Source: an uncultured Clostridia bacterium
GTDB taxonomy: Bacteria > Bacillota > Clostridia > Oscillospirales > Ruminococcaceae
NCBI GenBank assembly: GCA_945923775.1
Contig: CAMELR010000008.1
Location: 23,717-87,716, forward strand
DNA length: 64,000 nt
Direction of reading: 5' to 3'
Below are positions 59,652-64,000 of this stretch, in pieces; position 1 is the stretch's first letter, and each line of letters starts with the position of its first letter. The position numbers and the translations under genes were made by a program. The notes under the pieces were generated by a model. It had not been told where the DNA came from. It searched no databases and saw only the letters and a list, made by a program, of their open reading frames with translations.

Positions 59652-60869
59652 ATGAGCAAACTGAACAAGAAGAATGTAGAAGACCTGAATGTCAAGGGAA
59701 AGAAGGTGCTCGTCCGCGTTGACTTCAACGTACCGATGAAGGACGGCAAGATCACCAACGACAACCGTATCACCGCAGCTCTCCCGACCATCAACAAGCT
59801 GGTCGAGAACGGCGCAAAGGTTATCCTCTGCTCTCACCTCGGCAAGCCGAAGAACGGCCCGGAGGAGAAGTTCTCCCTGAAGGCTGCCGCTGACAGACTG
59901 GCTGAGCTTGTAAATACAAAGGTAGTTTTCGCTAAGGACGACAAGGTAACAGGCGACATCGCAAAGAAGGCTGTTGCCGAGATGAAGGACGGCGAGATCG
60001 TAGTTCTCGAGAACACTCGTTTCCGCGGCGCAGAGGAGACCAAGAACGGCGAGGAGTTCAGCAAGGAGCTGGCTGACCTGACCGACGGCATCTTCGTAAT
60101 GGACGCATTCGGTTCTTCCCACAGAGCTCACGCTTCCACCGTTGGCGTTACAAAGTTCATGAAGGAGACCGCTGTAGGCTACCTGATGAACAAGGAGATC
60201 GAGTTCCTCGGCAACGCCGTTGAGAACCCCGTTCGTCCCTTCGTTGCTATCCTCGGCGGCGCTAAGGTAGCTGACAAGCTGAACGTTATCTCCAACCTGC
60301 TCGAGAAGTGCGACACTCTCATCATCGGCGGCGGCATGGCTTACACCTTCCTGAAGGCTAAGGGCTATGAGGTTGGTACTTCCCTCGTTGACGACGAGAA
60401 GATCGACTACTGCAAGCAGATGATCGAGAAGGCTGAGAAGCTCGGCAAGAAGCTCCTCCTGCCTGTTGATACCACTATCGCTAAGGCATTCCCTGATCCT
60501 ATCGACGCTCCGATCGAGGTTTCCGTTGTTGATTCCGACAAGATCCCGGCTGACATGATGGGTCTGGATATCGGCCCCAAGACCATGGAGCTGTTCGCTG
60601 AGGCTGCTAAGACCGCTAAGACAGTTGTTTGGAACGGCCCGATGGGCGTATTTGAGAACCCCGTTCTCAAGAAGGGCACCGTTGCTGTTTGCGAGGCTCT
60701 CGCAGCTGCTGACGCTACCACCATCATCGGCGGTGGCGACTCCGCTACCGCAGCTATCAACCTGGGCTACGCTGACAAGATGAGCCACATCTCCACCGGC
60801 GGCGGCGCTTCCCTCGAGTACCTCGAAGGCAAGGGTCTGCCCGGCATCGACGCTATTCAGGATAAGTAA
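59652..60869 (+). CDS. pgk: phosphoglycerate kinase
   Basis: 405 residues, full length. [19 protein letters not shown] is the PGK signature at the N-terminus; the nucleotide-binding part includes [10 protein letters not shown] and GGGDSATA. It makes ATP from 1,3-bisphosphoglycerate. GAAAGGAAA precedes the ATG. Strongly biased codons (e.g. AAG, GAG, CTC) suggest high expression. Confidence 0.97.
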   Translation: MSKLNKKNVEDLNVKGKKVLVRVDFNVPMKDGKITNDNRITAALPTINKLVENGAKVILCSHLGKPKNGPEEKFSLKAAADRLAELVNTKVVFAKDDKVTGDIAKKAVAEMKDGEIVVLENTRFRGAEETKNGEEFSKELADLTDGIFVMDAFGSSHRAHASTVGVTKFMKETAVGYLMNKEIEFLGNAVENPVRPFVAILGGAKVADKLNVISNLLEKCDTLIIGGGMAYTFLKAKGYEVGTSLVDDEKIDYCKQMIEKAEKLGKKLLLPVDTTIAKAFPDPIDAPIEVSVVDSDKIPADMMGLDIGPKTMELFAEAAKTAKTVVWNGPMGVFENPVLKKGTVAVCEALAAADATTIIGGGDSATAAINLGYADKMSHISTGGGASLEYLEGKGLPGIDAIQDK

Positions 60870-60934
60870 TTTCTGATAAACGCGGCGGATATCTACGGGT
60901 ATCCGCCTGTTGTCGTTTTAACTGAGGTGTTTTC

Positions 60935-62017
60935 ATGGACGAGAAAGTAAACATTGCGGAAAAGGACATCGGCACCGGCGGGATATATCGGTGCAGGTTC
61001 CGCGGAACTGTGTCGGAATGCGACATACAGGGCTGCTCCGGCTCACTGGTGAACCTCGACGGCATGAGCCTGACGAGATCCACCGCCAGGGGCGCGGACA
61101 TCTCGATGGTGGATCTGTCCGGCGCGCAGCTTTCCGGGTGCGACCTTTCGGGCATGGACATCACGAACTGCAAGCTTGACGGAATGACGATAAACGGCGT
61201 TCCCGTCGAGGCTCTGCTCAACAACTACAAGGAGAATATCAATATGAAGAAGAATGTAAGAAAGGCTATAATCGCCGGCAACTGGAAGATGAACAAGACC
61301 CGTCCCGAGGCTAAGGCACTTCTCGAGGAGCTCAAGCCGATGGTAGCCGACGTTAAGGACGTTGAGATCGTAGCATGCGTACCCTTCACCAACCTGGAGA
61401 CCGCACTCGCTGCAACAGCAGGCACCAACATCAAGATCGGCGCTGAGAACTGCCACTTCGAGAAGAGCGGCGCGTTCACCGGCGAGATCTCCGCTGACAT
61501 GCTGGCTGAGATGGGCGTTGAGTACGTAGTTCTGGGTCACTCCGAGCGCCGTCAGTACTTCGCTGAGACCGACGAGACCGTTAACAAGAGAACAAAGGCT
61601 GCCCTCGCTGCCGGCCTGAAGCCCATCGTTTGCGTAGGCGAGCTTCTCTGGGAGCGCGAGTGCAACATCACTGAGGAAGTTATCGCACGCCAGATCAAGC
61701 TTGATTTCTTCGGCATTTCCGCTGAGGACCTCAAGAAGTGCGTTATCGCTTACGAGCCTGTTTGGGCTATCGGCACCGGCAAGACCGCTACCGCTGACCA
61801 GGCTGAGGAAGTTTGCGCATTTATCCGCGCTACCCTCGCTAAGCTCTACGGCGCTGACGTTGCTGAGACCATCACCGTTCAGTACGGCGGCTCCATGAAC
61901 GCTAAGAACGCTGCTGAGCTGCTCTCCAAGACCAACGTTGACGGCGGCCTGATCGGCGGCGCTTCCCTGAAGGCTACTGACTTTACAGCCATCATCAACG
62001 CAGCAGTAAACGGCTAA
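60935..62017 (+). CDS. pentapeptide-repeat ORF in frame with TpiA (possible fusion)
   Basis: Open frame of 360 codons. Its first about 95 residues form a small pentapeptide-repeat protein (SLVNLDGMSL ... ADISMVDLSGAQLSGCDLSG ... MTINGVPVEALL) that normally would end soon after this motif. Here no stop occurs and the frame runs into tpiA through the codons that form its ribosome binding site (AAGGAG). Therefore a 360-residue fusion could be made besides normal TpiA. A GAGGTG site precedes the ATG at 60935. Confidence 0.65.
   Translation: MDEKVNIAEKDIGTGGIYRCRFRGTVSECDIQGCSGSLVNLDGMSLTRSTARGADISMVDLSGAQLSGCDLSGMDITNCKLDGMTINGVPVEALLNNYKENINMKKNVRKAIIAGNWKMNKTRPEAKALLEELKPMVADVKDVEIVACVPFTNLETALAATAGTNIKIGAENCHFEKSGAFTGEISADMLAEMGVEYVVLGHSERRQYFAETDETVNKRTKAALAAGLKPIVCVGELLWERECNITEEVIARQIKLDFFGISAEDLKKCVIAYEPVWAIGTGKTATADQAEEVCAFIRATLAKLYGADVAETITVQYGGSMNAKNAAELLSKTNVDGGLIGGASLKATDFTAIINAAVNG
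61244..62017 (+). CDS. tpiA: triose-phosphate isomerase
   Basis: 257 residues from the ATG at 61244 with AAGGAG 9 nt upstream. AGNWKMNK at the N-terminus, VVLGHSERR with catalytic His, AYEPVWAIGTGKTAT with catalytic Glu, and QYGGSMNAKNA for phosphate binding. Length is normal for TpiA, so this internal start is the main product. Confidence 0.95.
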   Translation: MKKNVRKAIIAGNWKMNKTRPEAKALLEELKPMVADVKDVEIVACVPFTNLETALAATAGTNIKIGAENCHFEKSGAFTGEISADMLAEMGVEYVVLGHSERRQYFAETDETVNKRTKAALAAGLKPIVCVGELLWERECNITEEVIARQIKLDFFGISAEDLKKCVIAYEPVWAIGTGKTATADQAEEVCAFIRATLAKLYGADVAETITVQYGGSMNAKNAAELLSKTNVDGGLIGGASLKATDFTAIINAAVNG

Positions 62018-62021
62018 TAGG

Positions 62022-62203
62022 ATAATTCGGAATTAGGAATTCGGAATTCGGAATGAATGTGTCCCGCTTCGCGGGACGGATTTCAAATTTGCTGCATTTG
62101 TGATACCGCAGGGACTGAGGTATTCATCAATTTGTGCCATTTTTAGATATATCCGCGAAGCGGATACCGTAATTCCGAATTCCGAATTAAGAATTCCGAA
62201 TTT
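62022..62203. repeat. AATTCGGAATT repeat, copy C
   Basis: Left arm at 62022-62055 and inverted right arm (AATTCCGAATT units) at 62169-62202. Between them are the hairpins GTCCCGC-TTC-GCGGGAC (62060-62076) and ATCCGC-GAA-GCGGAT (62151-62165). It fills the gap between tpiA and gpmI. Confidence 0.75.
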
Positions 62204-62223
62204 AAATTGTGAGGAGTATTTCT

Positions 62224-63804
62224 ATGAAGGCAAAGAAACCGATATTATTAGTAGTAATGGACGGCGTTGGCTTCTCCAAGACCCACCTCGGCGACGCAGT
62301 GGGCGAGGCTAACACCCCCACCCTCGACTGGATGCTGGCTAACTGCCCCAACACCCGCCTCAAGGCGCACGGTGACGCGGTAGGTCTGCCCTCCGACGAC
62401 GACATGGGCAACTCCGAGGTAGGTCACAACGCGATCGGCTGCGGTCAGATCTACTCTCAGGGCGCAAAGCTCGTTAACGAGAGCATCGAGAGCGGCAAGA
62501 TGTACGAATCCGACGCGTGGAAGGAGCTGGTTGCTAACGTAAAGAGCAAGAACTCCACCATGCATTTCATCGGCCTGCTGTCCGACGGCAACGTACATTC
62601 CAACATCAAGCATCTGTTCAACATGATTAAGAAGGCTAAGTCCGAGGGTATTTCCAAGGTAAGAGTACACGCCCTGCTGGACGGCCGTGACGTTCCCCCG
62701 CAGACTGCGCAGATCTACATCGAGCAGCTCGAGGATCTGTTCAAGGAGCTGAACGACAGCACCTTCGAGGGCAGAATAGCAAGCGGCGGCGGACGTATGA
62801 AGATCACAATGGACCGCTACCAGGCTGACTGGCCGATGGTAGAACGCGGCTGGAACGCGCACGTACGCGGCGAGGGCAGACAGTTCGCGACCGCGATGGA
62901 CGCGCTGAACACTCTGCGCGCTGAGACCGGCGTAGCAAGCGACCAGGATCTCCCGGCATTCGTAATTGCCGAGAACGGCGAGCCTGTAGGCAAGATCGTA
63001 GACGGCGACAGCGTTATCCTGTTCAACTTCCGCGGCGACCGTGCAATCGAGCTTTCCATGGCGTTCGACATGGTAGAGTTCGACCACTTCAACAGAGGCC
63101 CGAAGCCCGACGTATGCTACGCAGGCATGCTGCAGTACGACGGAGACCTGAAGCTTCCGGCACGCTTCCTGGTTAACCCGCCCGAGATCACCAACACCAT
63201 GACCGAGGTGCTGGTAGCGGCTGGCTACAACGAGTACGCTATCTCCGAGACCCAGAAGTACGGTCACGTAACATACTTCTGGAACGGCAACCGCAGCGGC
63301 AAGGTAAGCGAGGAGCTCGAGACCTACTGCGAGATCCCGTCAGACAACGTAAGCTTCGACCAGAGACCCTGGATGAAGTCCGCTGAGATCACCGACAAGC
63401 TCATCGAGGCTATCAAGTCCGGCAAGTACGACTTCATTCGCTGCAACTACCCGAACGGCGACATGGTAGGCCACACCGGCAGCATGGACGCTACGATCAT
63501 CGGCGTTGAGTCGGTTGACCTGGGTCTTGCAAGACTGAAGGCAGTTTGCGACGAGTGCGGAGTTACAATGCTCATCACCGCAGACCACGGCAACGCAGAC
63601 GAGATGCTCGAGAAGAACAAGAAGGGCGAGATCCAGGTAAGAACTGCACACTCCCTGAACCCTGTTCCGTTCATCATCTACGACAAGGATCAGAAGTTTG
63701 AGATCAAGCCGTCCGACAAGTACGGTCTCGCAAACATCGCTCCGACAGTGATCAAGATGTTCGGTCTTGAGGCTCCGGAGTGCTGGGAAGACAGCATGAT
63801 CTGA
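62224..63804 (+). CDS. gpmI: cofactor-independent phosphoglycerate mutase
   Basis: 526 residues; start 62224 behind GAGGAG. LLVVMDGVG at the N-terminus, DMGNSEVGHNAIG with the catalytic Ser, and ITADHGNADEM are metal- and substrate-binding motifs. It converts 3- to 2-phosphoglycerate using manganese. Third gene of the glycolytic cluster. Confidence 0.97.
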   Translation: MKAKKPILLVVMDGVGFSKTHLGDAVGEANTPTLDWMLANCPNTRLKAHGDAVGLPSDDDMGNSEVGHNAIGCGQIYSQGAKLVNESIESGKMYESDAWKELVANVKSKNSTMHFIGLLSDGNVHSNIKHLFNMIKKAKSEGISKVRVHALLDGRDVPPQTAQIYIEQLEDLFKELNDSTFEGRIASGGGRMKITMDRYQADWPMVERGWNAHVRGEGRQFATAMDALNTLRAETGVASDQDLPAFVIAENGEPVGKIVDGDSVILFNFRGDRAIELSMAFDMVEFDHFNRGPKPDVCYAGMLQYDGDLKLPARFLVNPPEITNTMTEVLVAAGYNEYAISETQKYGHVTYFWNGNRSGKVSEELETYCEIPSDNVSFDQRPWMKSAEITDKLIEAIKSGKYDFIRCNYPNGDMVGHTGSMDATIIGVESVDLGLARLKAVCDECGVTMLITADHGNADEMLEKNKKGEIQVRTAHSLNPVPFIIYDKDQKFEIKPSDKYGLANIAPTVIKMFGLEAPECWEDSMI

Positions 63805-63840
63805 TTTTCCGCTGACTACGGATATTAAGTTAATAATCGA

Positions 63841-63867
63841 GGGGGAGAAACTTTGGTTTTCTCCCCC
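63841..63867 (+). terminator. gpmI terminator
   Basis: 10-bp perfect stem GGGGGAGAAA/TTTCTCCCCC followed by TTTTTC. Confidence 0.9.
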
Positions 63868-63873
63868 TTTTTC

Positions 63874-63938
63874 TTGCCGCGCTTTGTTCGGAGATTGCCG
63901 CGCTTCCGCGCGGAGTTTGCCGCGCTTCCGCGCGGAGT
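63874..63938. repeat. three tandem 22-bp units
   Basis: TTGCCGCGCTTCCGCGCGGAGT twice exactly (63895-63916, 63917-63938) after one decayed copy (63874-63894). Each intact unit contains a CCGCGC-TTCC-GCGCGG hairpin. Confidence 0.75.
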
Positions 63939-63969
63939 GTGGGGTTCCACCTGACGTGCTATAATAAAG

Positions 63970-63999
63970 TTGTAACACCCACCCCCAAAGTGATATAAT
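63970..63999 (+). promoter_or_regulatory. possible promoter of the next gene
   Basis: TTGTAA (63970-63975), 18 bp, TATAAT (63994-63999) at the window edge. Confidence 0.4.
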
Positions 64000-64000
64000 A

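Noticed and set aside
63874..63938. possible CRISPR array
   Set aside because: Units of 22 bp follow one another directly without spacers; this is a short tandem repeat.

Overview
The window looks like the chromosome of a Gram-positive anaerobe of the Clostridia, probably an Oscillospiraceae/Ruminococcus-type gut bacterium. The basis is purine-rich ribosome binding sites, sigma-A promoters (several with a TTGCAA -35 box), a pgk-tpiA-gpmI glycolytic cluster, a PduL-type phosphotransacylase, and a prophage of the A118/SPP1-like siphovirus type. Species-level assignment cannot be made from the sequence alone.

Region 1 (1-10622) is an NHLM/Nif11-type secretion locus on the + strand, cut by the left window edge. 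It holds the C-terminal part of an NHLM-type ABC exporter, a HExxH/ExxxD putative zinc metalloprotein and a LytS-like sensor kinase. Next come a decayed PTS EIIBC gene, a SARP-type response regulator (- strand), a lipoprotein tyrosine phosphatase, a degenerate receiver protein ending in a leader-like GG motif, and a small membrane protein. Five precursor genes follow with Nif11-like or short double-glycine leaders; the last has a frameshifted leader. The 'core' parts are very unlike each other: possible small beta barrels, a 20-residue amphipathic peptide and a zinc-ribbon-like domain. No RiPP modification enzyme is visible inside the window.

Region 2 (10745-42711) is a roughly 32 kb prophage bounded by a perfect 20-bp direct repeat. 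From right to left it has a tyrosine integrase and CI-like repressor (+ strand), a divergent operator region, an early/replication module (Rha-like protein, PAPS-reductase-like enzyme, Gp157, ATPase, DUF669, replication protein, RusA) and a regulator region. Packaging, head, tail and lysis genes follow. Cargo includes a minor capsid protein fused to two HExxH domains with a 56-aa gene directly behind it, an Ltp-type superinfection-exclusion lipoprotein with its own consensus promoter and terminator, and a DUF2829/Tad2-like anti-Thoeris protein in the lysis cassette.

Region 3 (42719-64000) is host sequence: tRNA-Pro(CGG), a zinc-ribbon/Ser-Thr kinase/LRR protein with an HTH partner, pduL, a FtsX-type ABC transporter with internal tandem repeats, and a 151-bp inverted-repeat element. 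Then come an O-methyltransferase with a heterodimeric ABC exporter (one Walker A motif is a codon short) under a TetR regulator, and an operon of a membrane protein, a LOTUS-like/DUF3825 protein and an HPt protein. The window ends with pgk, tpiA (in frame with an upstream pentapeptide-repeat ORF) and gpmI. A dispersed AATTCGGAATT-type repeat occurs both in the prophage and around the glycolytic genes.
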